A stretch of DNA of 64,000 bases from Aurantimonas sp036549475 (GTDB taxonomy: Bacteria > Pseudomonadota > Alphaproteobacteria > Rhizobiales > Rhizobiaceae). The notes beneath the pieces were generated by a model. That model searched no databases, was not told the origin of the DNA, and was given only the letters and a program-made list of their open reading frames with translations. The stretch is taken from NCBI RefSeq assembly GCF_036549475.1, contig NZ_JAZHLI010000009.1, positions 1 through 64,000 on the forward strand, in the 5' to 3' direction. The first letter of the stretch is position 1; each line of letters opens with the position of its first letter. Positions 49,003 through 58,165 of the stretch are shown in pieces. The translations under genes and the position numbers were made by a program.

Positions 49003-50981
49003 CCGCCGCGCTCGACGTCAGCGGCTCGGAATTCGCCTGGCCGGAGGACACGCCGGAGGTGAAGCAGGCCGCCGGCCTCGATACGCTGCCGAAGCTCCTG
49101 GCCCACAACGCCCTCCGCCATCCCAAGGCGATCGCCCAGCGCGAGAAGGAATTCGGCATCTGGGTGCCCTATGACTGGCAGAGCGTCGAGGCGCATGTCT
49201 CGCGCATGGCCGTCGGCTTCGCCGGGCTGGGCCTCGGTCCGGGCGACATCGTCGCGCTGATCGGCGACAACCGGCCCGAATGGGTGTGGGGCGAGGTCGC
49301 CGCCCATGCCTGCCGGGCCATGAGCCTCGGCATCTATCGCGACGCGCTGGAAGAGGAGATCCGCTACCTCTTCGACTATGCCCAGCCGAAGATCGTTGTC
49401 GCCGAGGACGAGGAGCAGGTCGACAAGCTGCTGGCGCTGGGCGATGCCATTCCGAGCGTCGTGGCCATCGTCTACACCGACCCCCGCGGCATGCGGAAAT
49501 ACGACGACCCGCGGCTGGTGCCGATCGAGGCGCTGGAAGCGGCGGGCAAGGACGCGCTCGACCTTTCGCCCAATCTGTGGCGCGACATGGTCGGCGCGAC
49601 GCAGGGATCGGACGTGGCGATCCTGTGCACCACCTCCGGCACCACCGCCCATCCCAAGCTGGCGATGTGGACCAGCGAGGCCTTCATCGGCCACGCGGCG
49701 AGCTATCTGCGGGCCGATCCGCGCGGGCCGGACGACGAATATGTGGCGGTGCTGCCGCTCTCTTGGGTGATGGAGCAGATGTATTCCGTCGCCTGGAACT
49801 TCCTTGCCCGGATGAAGGTGAACTTTCCGGAGGAAGAGCAGACGACGATGGCCGATCTGCGCGAGATCGGGCCGACCTTCGTCCTGTTCTCGCCGCGCGT
49901 GTGGGAGACGGTCGCCGCCGACATCCGTGCCCGGATGATGGACAGCAAGCGCTGGAAGCGCGCGGTCTACGACTGGGGCGTGGCCAAGGGCATGGCCGCG
50001 GTGGCGAAGGGCGGCCATTCGGGCGCGGCCGATCTCGTCCTGTTCCGGCATCTGCGCGACCGGCTCGGCTTCACCAATCTCAAATCGGCCGCGACCGGCG
50101 GCGCCGCCATGGGGCCCGACACGTTCCGCTTCTTCCAGGCCATGGGCGTGCCGCTCAAGCAGCTCTACGGCCAGACCGAGGCGATGGGCGCGCACACCAT
50201 CCACAAGGATGGCGAGGTCGACAACGAGACGGTCGGCTATCCCATGCCCGGTTGTGCGTTGAAGATCCGCGATCCCGACCCCGAAGGGCTCGGCGAGGTG
50301 CTGGTGAAGCATCCCAACATGATGAGCGGCTATTTCCGCAACGAGGCCGATTCCGCCGCGAGCCTCGACCCGGACGGCTGGTTCCAGACCGGCGACGCGG
50401 GCTACCTCACCGAGAAGCGCCACCTTGTCGTGATCGACCGGATCAAGGATCTGGCGACGACCGCCAGAGGCGTGCGCTTCTCGCCGCAGTTCATCGAGAA
50501 CAAGCTGAAATTCTCGACCTATGTCGCCGAGGCGGTGATCCTCGGCAACAAGCGGCCATATCTGACCGCGATGATCTGCATCCGCTTCCCGATCCTGTCC
50601 AAATGGGCCGAGGAACGGCGGATCTCCTTCACCACCTATTCCGACCTGGCCGCCCGGCGCGAGGTCTACGACCTCTTGCGCGCCGAGGTGGAGCGGGTGA
50701 ACGCCACGCTGCCCGCCCAGCAGCGGATCGCCCGGTTCCTGCTGCTCTACAAGGAACTGGATGCCGACGACGGCGAACTGACCCGCACCAAGAAGGTCCG
50801 GCGCAGCGTCATCGCGCAGAAATACGAGGACATCATCGCCCGCCTCTATTCCGGCGCCGACCATGTCGACGTCGATACGGTGATCCACTTCCAGGACGGC
50901 TCGAAGCAGCGGATCGTCACGACCCTGCCGATCGAGACCCTGGTGCCGGACGCGGGCCACAGGCAGGAGGCCGCCGAATGA
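48999..50981 (+). CDS. AMP-forming acyl-CoA synthetase (long-chain type) in ABC transporter operon
   Basis: A 660-residue adenylating enzyme that makes acyl-CoA from a carboxylic acid, ATP and CoA. Motifs: AILCTTSGTTAHPKLAMWTS (phosphate loop, residue ~210), LKQLYGQTEAMGAHTIHK (adenine site, ~390), GWFQTGDAGYLTEKRHLVVI (hinge Asp, ~465). Length and order match long-chain fatty acyl-CoA ligases. It is overlapped by ATGA junctions on both sides with transporter genes, so uptake and CoA trapping of the substrate are likely coupled. The actual acid (fatty, aromatic or other) cannot be read from sequence. Confidence 0.88.
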   Translation: MTAALDVSGSEFAWPEDTPEVKQAAGLDTLPKLLAHNALRHPKAIAQREKEFGIWVPYDWQSVEAHVSRMAVGFAGLGLGPGDIVALIGDNRPEWVWGEVAAHACRAMSLGIYRDALEEEIRYLFDYAQPKIVVAEDEEQVDKLLALGDAIPSVVAIVYTDPRGMRKYDDPRLVPIEALEAAGKDALDLSPNLWRDMVGATQGSDVAILCTTSGTTAHPKLAMWTSEAFIGHAASYLRADPRGPDDEYVAVLPLSWVMEQMYSVAWNFLARMKVNFPEEEQTTMADLREIGPTFVLFSPRVWETVAADIRARMMDSKRWKRAVYDWGVAKGMAAVAKGGHSGAADLVLFRHLRDRLGFTNLKSAATGGAAMGPDTFRFFQAMGVPLKQLYGQTEAMGAHTIHKDGEVDNETVGYPMPGCALKIRDPDPEGLGEVLVKHPNMMSGYFRNEADSAASLDPDGWFQTGDAGYLTEKRHLVVIDRIKDLATTARGVRFSPQFIENKLKFSTYVAEAVILGNKRPYLTAMICIRFPILSKWAEERRISFTTYSDLAARREVYDLLRAEVERVNATLPAQQRIARFLLLYKELDADDGELTRTKKVRRSVIAQKYEDIIARLYSGADHVDVDTVIHFQDGSKQRIVTTLPIETLVPDAGHRQEAAE

Positions 50982-51871
50982 ACACCGATCTGCTTCTCCA
51001 GCTCGTCATCAACGGCGTCATCGTCGGCATGCTCTACGGCATCGTCGCGATGTGCTTCGTCCTGATCTACAAGTCGACGCAGGTGGTGAACTTCGCCCAG
51101 GGCGAGTTCGTCGTGCTCGGCGCCTGGGTGTGCCTCGCCCTCGTCGTCTCCCTCGGCCTGCCCTTCTGGCTGGCCTTCATCTTCTCGCTCGTCTTCATGA
51201 CGCTGTTCGGCATCCTCGTGCAGGTGCTGCTGCTGCGCCCGCTCGTCGGCGAGCCGGTGATCTCCGTGATCATGGCGACGATCGGCCTGTCGATCTTCAT
51301 GCGGGCGCTGATGAACTGGATCTTCGGCAACAATGCCGTGCGCTTTCCGCAGGTCTTCGACCAGAGCACCGTGTCCATCGGCGGCCTGAACGTGGAGACC
51401 GCCTATCTGATGAGCCTCGTGCTGTCGCTCATCGTCATGGCGATGTTCTTCTGGTTCTTCCGCTATTCGCGCTGGGGCCTGGCCATGCGCGCGACGGCCT
51501 ACAACCAGCAGGTCGCCCAGTCGCTCGGCGTCAATGTCGGCCGCGTCTTCGCCATGGCCTGGGCTATCTCGGCGGTGGTCTCGGGGATCGCCGGCGTGGT
51601 CATCGGCCTCGTCAGCGCCGTGTCCAACTCGCTGGCGATCATCGGCATCAAGGTGTTCCCCGCGGTCATCGTCGGCGGGCTGGATTCCATCGTCGGCGCG
51701 ATCGTCGGCGGCCTGACCATCGGGCTTCTGGAGAACCTCGCCGAATTCTTCGACGGCCAGTATCTGCAGGTCGGCAACATGTACCAGGTGGCGCCCTTCT
51801 ACGTGCTGATCGTGATCCTGATGATCCGTCCCTACGGGCTGTTCGGCACGCCCGACATCGAGCGCATCTGA
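50978..51871 (+). CDS. Liv-type ABC transporter permease (LivH-like), acid-uptake cluster
   Basis: A 297-residue permease: starts MNTDLLLQLVINGVIVGMLY, has the family segment LIYKSTQVVNFAQGEFVVLG near residue 30 and coupling region WGLAMRATAYNQQVAQSLGV near residue 165, with about eight membrane helices. Start overlaps the synthetase stop; stop overlaps the next permease start (TGATG). Confidence 0.92.
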   Translation: MNTDLLLQLVINGVIVGMLYGIVAMCFVLIYKSTQVVNFAQGEFVVLGAWVCLALVVSLGLPFWLAFIFSLVFMTLFGILVQVLLLRPLVGEPVISVIMATIGLSIFMRALMNWIFGNNAVRFPQVFDQSTVSIGGLNVETAYLMSLVLSLIVMAMFFWFFRYSRWGLAMRATAYNQQVAQSLGVNVGRVFAMAWAISAVVSGIAGVVIGLVSAVSNSLAIIGIKVFPAVIVGGLDSIVGAIVGGLTIGLLENLAEFFDGQYLQVGNMYQVAPFYVLIVILMIRPYGLFGTPDIERI

Positions 51872-52932
51872 TGGCCCACGTTCCCAATCCGCGCCCCGCC
51901 GGCGATTTCCGCACCAGCTACGCAGCCGACCAGTCGCTGTTCCGCACCCATTTCGAGCAATGGACGGTGGTCACGCTGGTCGTGCTCGTGGCGCTGATGC
52001 CGCTGGTGTTCGGTGGCTATGTGCTGTCGCAGATGATCCTGATCGGCATCTACGGGATCGCCGCGCTCGGGCTCAACGTGCTCACCGGCATGACCGGGCA
52101 GATCTCGCTCGGCCACGGCGCCTTCTTCGGCTTCGGCGCCTTCGCCTCGGCCTGGATCGCGTCGAAGGGCATCCCGGTGCTGATCGCCATCCCGCTGGCC
52201 GGCCTGATGACCACCGCCGTCGGCATGATCTTCGGCATTCCGGCGGCGCGGCTGAAGGGGCTCTATCTCGCCATCGCCACCCTCGCCTCGCAGTTCATCC
52301 TCGAGGACTTCTTCGGCCGGGCGGCCTGGTTCACCGGCGGCCCCTACGGCTCGCTCGCCGAGACAGCGACGCTGTTCGGCTTCCCACTGAACACCGACGA
52401 GCGGTATTTCTACCTCGTGCTGTTCTGGGTGGTGGTCTGCTTCGTGGCCGTCGCCAATCTCGCCCGCACCCGGGATGGCCGCGCGCTGGTGGCCGTGCGC
52501 GACCATTACCTGTCGGCCGAGATCATGGGCATCAACCTCACCCGCTACCGGATCATGTCCTTCGGCATCTCCAGCTTCTTCGCGGGCATCGGCGGCGCCC
52601 TCTACGGCCATTATCTCGGCTTCGTGTCGGGCGAAGGCTTCACCATCCTCTTGTCGATCGAGTTCCTGGCGATGATCATCATCGGCGGCCTCGGCTCGGT
52701 GTCGGGATCGCTGCTCGGCGCAGCGTTCATCCTGCTGCTGCCGCAGGTGATGGAGGTCTTCGCCAACGGCCTCGCCGACGTGTTCCCCGCGATTGCCCAG
52801 GGCACCGCCTACATCAAGCAGATGTCGGTGGGCGCGGCGATCATCCTGTTCCTCGTGATCGAGCCGGAAGGGCTGGTCCATCGCTGGCGGACGATGCGCG
52901 CCAGCTGGAAGCTCTTCCCCTTCTCGCACTAG
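51871..52932 (+). CDS. Liv-type ABC transporter permease (LivM-like), acid-uptake cluster
   Basis: A 353-residue permease with ~ten hydrophobic segments. Family motifs: LGLNVLTGMTGQISLGHGAF near residue 70, LKGLYLAIATLASQFILEDF near residue 125, and the coupling region VRDHYLSAEIMGINLTRYRI near residue 205. Forms the channel with the 50978 permease. A 153-bp gap with hairpin potential separates it from the binding-protein gene. Confidence 0.92.
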   Translation: MAHVPNPRPAGDFRTSYAADQSLFRTHFEQWTVVTLVVLVALMPLVFGGYVLSQMILIGIYGIAALGLNVLTGMTGQISLGHGAFFGFGAFASAWIASKGIPVLIAIPLAGLMTTAVGMIFGIPAARLKGLYLAIATLASQFILEDFFGRAAWFTGGPYGSLAETATLFGFPLNTDERYFYLVLFWVVVCFVAVANLARTRDGRALVAVRDHYLSAEIMGINLTRYRIMSFGISSFFAGIGGALYGHYLGFVSGEGFTILLSIEFLAMIIIGGLGSVSGSLLGAAFILLLPQVMEVFANGLADVFPAIAQGTAYIKQMSVGAAIILFLVIEPEGLVHRWRTMRASWKLFPFSH

Positions 52933-52970
52933 AGCGCCGTGCGTCCGAGGGGACGCGCCCAGCGTGCTCT
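52931..52970 (+). promoter_or_regulatory. Imperfect hairpin between the LivM-like and binding-protein genes
   Basis: An outer AGAGC/GCTCT and an inner GTGCGTCC/GGACGCGC stem (one G-T pair) with GAGG loop overlap the LivM stop and precede a GGCTCTTTG stretch. The 153-bp gap 52933-53085 otherwise contains nothing recognisable; it may hold a separate promoter for the binding-protein gene, which begins after a GGGAGG site. Confidence 0.4.
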
Positions 52971-53085
52971 GGCTCTTTGAAACCAACCCGAACCCGGCGC
53001 AAGACCGGACGGGGCAGACGGGTCCGGCGGGCTTCGCGGCACCGCCGCCTTCGGATCGAACCAGTCCGCGAACGGGAGGAAAGAC

Positions 53086-54318
53086 ATGACGACCCTGAAG
53101 ATCTTCGCCGGCGCGGCGCTCGCCGCCGGCACCATGCTCGGCTCCGCGCACGCGCAGGACAGCGTGCTCGTCGGCCATCTCGCCGACTATACCGGCCCGA
53201 CGTCCTTCGTCGGCAAGCAGTACGCCCCCGGCGTCTCCGACGCCTTCAAGCAGATCAACGCCGATGGCGGCATCGACGGCACCATGGTCGAACTCGATAC
53301 CGTCGACTACGCCTACAAGGTTCCAGAGGCGATCTCGCTCTACAAGCGCTGGGTCGGCAACGGCATGGTCGCGCTGCAGGGCTGGGGAACCGCCGACACC
53401 GAGGCGCTGATCACCTTCATCACCCGCGACGAGATCCCGAACATCTCGGGCTCCTATTCGGCCCATCTGACCGATCCGACCGGCAAGAACCCCAACACCA
53501 AGCTGCCGGCACCGTTCAACTTCTTCTACGGCCCGTCCTATTCCGACGCCTGCCGGGCCCTGGTGCAGTGGGCCTCCGAGGATGCCAAGGGCAAGGGCAT
53601 CGACAACCCGACCTTCGTCCACACCGGTGACAACCACCCCTATCCCAATGCCCCCAAGGAAGCCTGCGCCACCTATGCCGAAGAGCTCGGCATGACCGTC
53701 GCGCCCCCGGTGGTGGTGCCGCTGGCGCCGGGCGACTTCAAGGCCCAGTGCCTGACGATCAAGGATACCGGCGCCCAGTATGTCTACATGGGCAATCTCG
53801 GCGGCTCGGTCGTCTCGCTGATCAAGTCCTGCAACACGGTCGGCGTCGAGGCGACCTACATGGGCAACCCCTGGGCCGGCGACTACCAGACCGTGGAAGC
53901 CGCCGAGGCGCAGAACCTGATCTTCCCGACCTCGACGCCGTTCTACGGCGCGGACGTGCCGGGCATGGCCCTGATCGAGACGATCATGGAGAACGGCGAC
54001 GGCCAGGTCGGCGACCGACCGACCCATCACTATCTGCGCGGCGTCTGCGCGGCCTACTACATGAAGGAAGCCATGCAGTGGGCCAAGGCCAATGGCGGCA
54101 TCACCGGCAAGGGCATCCGCGACGGCATGTACCAGAAGACCGACTGGGTGCCCGAGGGCCTTGATGGCGTGTGCCTTCCCTCGACCTGGACGCCCGAGGA
54201 CCACCGCGGCCTGACGACCGTGGCGATCAATTCCGGCTCGATGGTCGACGGCAAGGCGGAGATCAAGGAGATCGCCGAAATCAACCTGGAGCGTCGCGAC
54301 GACTGGCTGGGCCAGTAA
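53086..54318 (+). CDS. Liv-type ABC transporter substrate-binding protein, acid-uptake cluster
   Basis: A 410-residue periplasmic binding protein with a short signal (MTTLKIFAGAALAAGTMLGS, cut after AHAQ). The type I binding fold starts VLVGHLADYTGPTSFVGKQY; hinge and cleft segments include WGTADTEALITFITRDEIPN and NFFYGPSYSDACRALVQW. No ligand-specific motif of Leu/Ile/Val binding is clear. Genomic pairing with two ligases suggests a carboxylic acid, possibly aromatic or aliphatic. Followed by a strong hairpin. Confidence 0.88.
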   Translation: MTTLKIFAGAALAAGTMLGSAHAQDSVLVGHLADYTGPTSFVGKQYAPGVSDAFKQINADGGIDGTMVELDTVDYAYKVPEAISLYKRWVGNGMVALQGWGTADTEALITFITRDEIPNISGSYSAHLTDPTGKNPNTKLPAPFNFFYGPSYSDACRALVQWASEDAKGKGIDNPTFVHTGDNHPYPNAPKEACATYAEELGMTVAPPVVVPLAPGDFKAQCLTIKDTGAQYVYMGNLGGSVVSLIKSCNTVGVEATYMGNPWAGDYQTVEAAEAQNLIFPTSTPFYGADVPGMALIETIMENGDGQVGDRPTHHYLRGVCAAYYMKEAMQWAKANGGITGKGIRDGMYQKTDWVPEGLDGVCLPSTWTPEDHRGLTTVAINSGSMVDGKAEIKEIAEINLERRDDWLGQ

Positions 54319-54328
54319 TCACGCCATC

Positions 54329-54359
54329 GCCGGCCGGGACGCCCAGCGCCCCGGCCGGC
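54329..54359 (+). promoter_or_regulatory. Strong hairpin after the binding-protein gene
   Basis: GCCGGCCGGG (54329-54338) and CCCGGCCGGC (54350-54359) form a perfect 10-bp stem 10 nt after the binding-protein stop and 29 nt before the ATPase gene. Same architecture as after the other three binding-protein genes in this window. Confidence 0.65.
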
Positions 54360-54388
54360 CGCATCCCTGCATCGAAAAGGGTCGTGCC

Positions 54389-55228
54389 ATGACCGTCGCA
54401 GAGCCGATTCCCGCCTCCGCCCCGCAGCCCGCATCGGCGCCGGCCGAGGACATCCTCGCCCTGAATAATGTCGAGGTCGTCTTCAACGACGTCATCCTCG
54501 TCCTGCGCGGCATGTCGATGGCCGCCAAGCGCGGCCAGATCACGGCGCTGCTGGGTGCCAACGGCGCCGGCAAGTCGACGACGCTCAAGGCGATCGCCGG
54601 GCTGCTGCATACCGAGGACGGCGCCATCACCCGCGGCTCGGTCGCCTATGAGAGCCGCGACATCACGCGCATGTCGCCCGACCAGAAGGTGTGCAACGGC
54701 ATCTTCCTGGTTATGGAGGGCCGCGGCATCGTCCAGGACATGACCATCACCGACAATCTGCGGCTCGGCGCCTTTACCCGTCCGAAGGCACGGATCCGCG
54801 AGGAGATCGAGCAGGTCTACGAATTCTTTCCGCGGCTGCGCGAACGCACCGGCCTCGCCGGCTACCTTTCCGGCGGCGAGCAGCAGATGCTGGCGATCGG
54901 CCGCGCGCTGATGGCCAAGCCGAAACTGATCCTCATGGACGAGCCGTCCATGGGCCTGTCGCCACTTCTCGTGAAGGAAGTCTTCGGGATCATCCGTCGG
55001 CTCAACCGCGAACTCGGCATCTCCATCCTCCTGGTCGAGCAGAACGCCAACATGGCGCTGAAGGCCGCCGACTACGGCTACATCATGGAGAACGGCAAGA
55101 TCGTCCTCGACGGCACCGGCGCCGAGCTCGCCGACAACGAGGACGTCAAGGAGTTCTACCTCGGCGGCGGCGAGCGGCGGTCCTTCAAGAACGTCAAGAG
55201 CTTCAGGCGGCGCAAGAGATGGCTGTGA
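54389..55228 (+). CDS. Liv-type ABC transporter ATP-binding protein (LivF-like), acid-uptake cluster
   Basis: A 279-residue ATPase with a ~20-residue Pro/Ala-rich N-terminus. Walker A GANGAGKSTT, signature YLSGGEQQMLAIGRAL, Walker B LILMDEPSMGLSP, switch LLVEQN. The C-terminus is basic (NVKSFRRRKRWL), longer than in typical LivF. Pairs with the 48181 ATPase. Followed by the PaaK-like ligase. Confidence 0.92.
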   Translation: MTVAEPIPASAPQPASAPAEDILALNNVEVVFNDVILVLRGMSMAAKRGQITALLGANGAGKSTTLKAIAGLLHTEDGAITRGSVAYESRDITRMSPDQKVCNGIFLVMEGRGIVQDMTITDNLRLGAFTRPKARIREEIEQVYEFFPRLRERTGLAGYLSGGEQQMLAIGRALMAKPKLILMDEPSMGLSPLLVKEVFGIIRRLNRELGISILLVEQNANMALKAADYGYIMENGKIVLDGTGAELADNEDVKEFYLGGGERRSFKNVKSFRRRKRWL

Positions 55229-55283
55229 TGGCACCCCGCCCCCTGCCCCAGACATGCACAGTCCGATCCCGGAAGGCGCCGGC

Positions 55284-56522
55284 ATGAGCGACCATTTCGA
55301 CGAGCGCGAGACCCGCGACCCTGCCGCCCGCGAGGCCGAGTTGTTCGAGCGCCTGCGCGCCCAGTTGCGCCATGCGATCGACGGCTCCCCCCATTACACG
55401 GCGAGCCTTGCGGAGATCGACCCCGACGCCATCGGCGACCGCACGGCGCTCGCAGACCTTCCGGTGCTCTACAAGTCCGACCTGATCGAGATGCAGGAGG
55501 CGCGGCCGCCCTTCGGCGGGCTGACCCCGCGCGGCTCGGGCGGCTTTCGCCGTCTGTTCCTGTCGCCCGGCCCGATCGTCGAGCCCGAGGCGGCCAGCGA
55601 GCACTGGCGCATGGCCCGGGCCCTGTTTGCCGCCGGTTTTCGCCGCAACGACATCGTGGCCAATTGCTTCGCCTATCACCTGACGCCGGCGGGCTTCATG
55701 TTCGACCACGCGGCAGCGGAAGTCGGCTGCGCAGTGTTTCCGGGCGGCGTCGGCAACACGGATGCGCAGGTCGAGGCGTTCGCCCGTCTCGGCGTTGTCG
55801 GCTATGTCGGCACACCGGACTTCCTCAAGATCATCCTCGAAAAGGCCGAGGAGGCAGGTGTGGCGCTCGGCTCGGTGACGAAGGCCCTGGTCAGCGGCGG
55901 CCCGCTGTTTCCCAATCTGCGTGAATGGTACGGCGCCCGCGGCATTGCCGTGCGCCAGTGCTACGGCACCGCCGAACTCGGGCTGATCGCCTATGAGGGT
56001 GCCGGCCCCGGCGACGGGCTCGTCATCGACGAGGACGCGCTGGTCGAGATCGTGCGGCCGGGCACCGGCGATCCCGTGCCCGACGGCGAGGTCGGGGAGG
56101 TCGTGGTGACGACCTTCAACGCGGCCTATCCGCTGATCCGCTTTTCCACCGGCGACCTGTCGGCGGTGCTTGCGGGGCAGAGCCCGTGCGGTCGCACCAA
56201 CCGTCGGCTGAAGGGCTGGATGGGCCGCGCCGACCAGACCACCAAGGTGCGCGGCATGTTCGTGCATCCCCGCCAGGTGGCCAACATCGTCAGGCGGTTC
56301 CCGCAGATCACCCGGGCGCGGCTGGAGGTCGGCGAGGATGGCGGCCGCGACACGCTGCTTCTGCGCATCGAGAGCGCCGAACGCGGCGAGGCCTTCGCCG
56401 ACAACGTCGCCGAGGCGATCCGCGCCGAATGCCGGGTGCGCGGGTCCGTCGCCTTTGCCGAGCCGGACGCCCTGCCGAACGACGGCAAGGTCATCGACGA
56501 CAAGCGCACGCTCGGCGTCTGA
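55284..56522 (+). CDS. Phenylacetate-CoA ligase-like (PaaK family) adenylating enzyme
   Basis: A 412-residue PaaK-type ligase. The family N-terminus AELFERLRAQLRHAIDGSPH with PVLYKSDLIEMQ is present; adenylate motif RQCYGTAELGLIAYEG near residue 225 and RFSTGDLSAVL near residue 290 are typical, as is the C-terminal KGWMGRADQTTKVRGMFVHP segment. ATG 55284 has GGAAG eight bases upstream; an ATG at 55254 is less likely. Probably activates an aromatic or short carboxylic acid imported by the ABC transporter. Exact substrate unknown. Confidence 0.85.
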   Translation: MSDHFDERETRDPAAREAELFERLRAQLRHAIDGSPHYTASLAEIDPDAIGDRTALADLPVLYKSDLIEMQEARPPFGGLTPRGSGGFRRLFLSPGPIVEPEAASEHWRMARALFAAGFRRNDIVANCFAYHLTPAGFMFDHAAAEVGCAVFPGGVGNTDAQVEAFARLGVVGYVGTPDFLKIILEKAEEAGVALGSVTKALVSGGPLFPNLREWYGARGIAVRQCYGTAELGLIAYEGAGPGDGLVIDEDALVEIVRPGTGDPVPDGEVGEVVVTTFNAAYPLIRFSTGDLSAVLAGQSPCGRTNRRLKGWMGRADQTTKVRGMFVHPRQVANIVRRFPQITRARLEVGEDGGRDTLLLRIESAERGEAFADNVAEAIRAECRVRGSVAFAEPDALPNDGKVIDDKRTLGV

Positions 56523-56606
56523 CCCGGGCAGCCGGCGCCTGCCCGCTCGGCGCAAGGCCAGCGGCGGAGAACCGGCCGGCACTCGGTCTCTCCAGCGTCG
56601 TGATGC

Positions 56607-57254
56607 TCAGCCGGCTGACGGGAAGGCCGCGTCGTAGGCGGCGACCGCCTTGTCGGCGCGGGCGCGGACCGTCGCCGCGTCGTCGCCCGGCTTGTAGAGC
56701 GACGAGCCCAGCCCGAAATGGCGGATTCCGATGGCGCCATAGGCGGCGAAATCGGCTTCCGACACGCCGCCGACGGCGCCCACCGGCAGATCCTTGGGCA
56801 GCACCGTGCCGATCGCCTTGATGCCGTTCGGCCCCAGCACGCTTGCGGGGAAGAACTTCAGGGCCGAGGCGCCGGCCGCGGCCGCCGCCAGCGCTTCGGT
56901 CGGCGTAAGGACGCCGGGCATCGTCACCATGCCGTGCACCGCGGCGCGCTGCAGCACCGCCGCGTCGACATTGGGACTGACCAGCAGCCGTCCGCCCGCC
57001 GCATGCAACCGGTCGGTATCGTCCGGCGTCAGCACCGTGCCGGCGCCGATCAGGACGCCTTCCGGCGCCATGCGCGCCGCCGCCGCGATGGAGTGGAACG
57101 GATCCGGCGAGTTCAGCGGAATCTCGATGGCCTCGAAGCCGGCCTCCAGAAGCGCGCCGACGACCGCCTCGCAATCTTCGGGCGGCAGGCCGCGCAGGAT
57201 CGCGACGAGGTCGCGCGTCAGCTTTGGCCAGGGGGCGGAGCGAAGGTCTGTCAT
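56607..57254 (-). CDS. dgoA: 2-dehydro-3-deoxy-6-phosphogalactonate aldolase
   Basis: Class I aldolase of the KDPG/KDPGal family, 215 residues, cleaving 2-dehydro-3-deoxy-6-phosphogalactonate to pyruvate and glyceraldehyde 3-phosphate. Motifs: LVAILRGLPPEDCEAVVGAL with catalytic Glu region (EAIEIPLNSPDP), GVLIGAGTVLTPDD, and the Schiff-base Lys in ASALKFFPASVLGP near residue 125. Overlaps dgoK by ATGA. Convergent with the PaaK-like gene. Confidence 0.92.
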   Translation of the reverse strand: MTDLRSAPWPKLTRDLVAILRGLPPEDCEAVVGALLEAGFEAIEIPLNSPDPFHSIAAAARMAPEGVLIGAGTVLTPDDTDRLHAAGGRLLVSPNVDAAVLQRAAVHGMVTMPGVLTPTEALAAAAAGASALKFFPASVLGPNGIKAIGTVLPKDLPVGAVGGVSEADFAAYGAIGIRHFGLGSSLYKPGDDAATVRARADKAVAAYDAAFPSAG

Positions 57255-58165
57255 GCAAGGATCTCCCTGGCGGCGGCAAACAGGCCGCGGCGCACCGCCG
57301 CGTCCGCGTCGGCGGCCACGGCTTCGATGCCCGCCAGTTCGCACGCCGCCGAATAGATGTCGAGAAGGTGACCGGACGCCACCAGCGTCAGCGTCGGCGT
57401 CGCGCCGAAGCGGCTGCGGCCGCCGGCAAATTCGAGGCCGAGGACAAGGCCGGACAGCCGCGAACCACCGTCGCCGCCCCTGGCGGCGTCGAGCAGCCCT
57501 CCGGCCCGGATGGCGAACATCTGGCTGGTCGCCTCGGCGGGGTTGTCCAGCCCGGCCCGGAACCCTTCGGCAAAGCTCTGCCGGTCAAAGGGCGCGGCCG
57601 GATCGGCCACCGAATGGCGCAGGATCGTGTGTTTGGCCAGCGCCGCGAAGAGATCGCCGGTGATGAAGGTCGCGAAACCGGAAATGCGGCCGTTCTCCAG
57701 GGCAACCCATTTGGAATGGGTCCCCGGCAGGCAGACAAGATCAGGGTCGTCCCTGCCACCGGCCCGGTCCGGCAGGCCGAGGATCTGCGTTTCCTCGCCG
57801 CGCATCACGTCCGGCTGCCCGGCGGTACGCTGGGCGACGCCCGGCAGGATATGCACCGGCCGGTCGAGGCCGGGTACGCGGCAGGCGCTGGCTGCGATGG
57901 AAGCGGTGGTCGCCGGCGTATCCACATAGGGCGCCTCGACCCAGCCCTGGCGCGCGCCGACCATGCCGCAGGCGATGACCGGCAGGTTCGCATCGGCGCC
58001 GACGGCCGTCAGATGCGCTTCCAGGATCGCGGCAAAGCCGTCCGGCCCGGCGGAGACCATCCCCTCGCCGCTGCGGCGCTCGGCAAGGATCCGGCCGGTC
58101 TCGTCCAGCAGCCAGAGCCGGAAGCTGGTGGTGCCCCAGTCAACGGCCGCGCAATAGGCGTTCAT
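57251..58165 (-). CDS. dgoK: 2-dehydro-3-deoxygalactonokinase
   Basis: A 304-residue DgoK-family kinase that phosphorylates 2-dehydro-3-deoxygalactonate. The ATPase phosphate motif is AVDWGTTSFRLWLLD at the N-terminus; further family segments are VIACGMVGARQGWVEAPYVD near residue 65 and LVCLPGTHSKWVALENGRIS near residue 145. Overlaps the dehydrogenase gene upstream (ATGA) and dgoA downstream (ATGA), forming one translationally coupled unit. Confidence 0.92.
   Translation of the reverse strand: MNAYCAAVDWGTTSFRLWLLDETGRILAERRSGEGMVSAGPDGFAAILEAHLTAVGADANLPVIACGMVGARQGWVEAPYVDTPATTASIAASACRVPGLDRPVHILPGVAQRTAGQPDVMRGEETQILGLPDRAGGRDDPDLVCLPGTHSKWVALENGRISGFATFITGDLFAALAKHTILRHSVADPAAPFDRQSFAEGFRAGLDNPAEATSQMFAIRAGGLLDAARGGDGGSRLSGLVLGLEFAGGRSRFGATPTLTLVASGHLLDIYSAACELAGIEAVAADADAAVRRGLFAAAREILA

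Noticed and set aside
51832..54204. 790-codon open frame on the - strand
   Set aside because: Antisense to the LivM-like and binding-protein genes; His/Gln/Arg-rich shadow composition.
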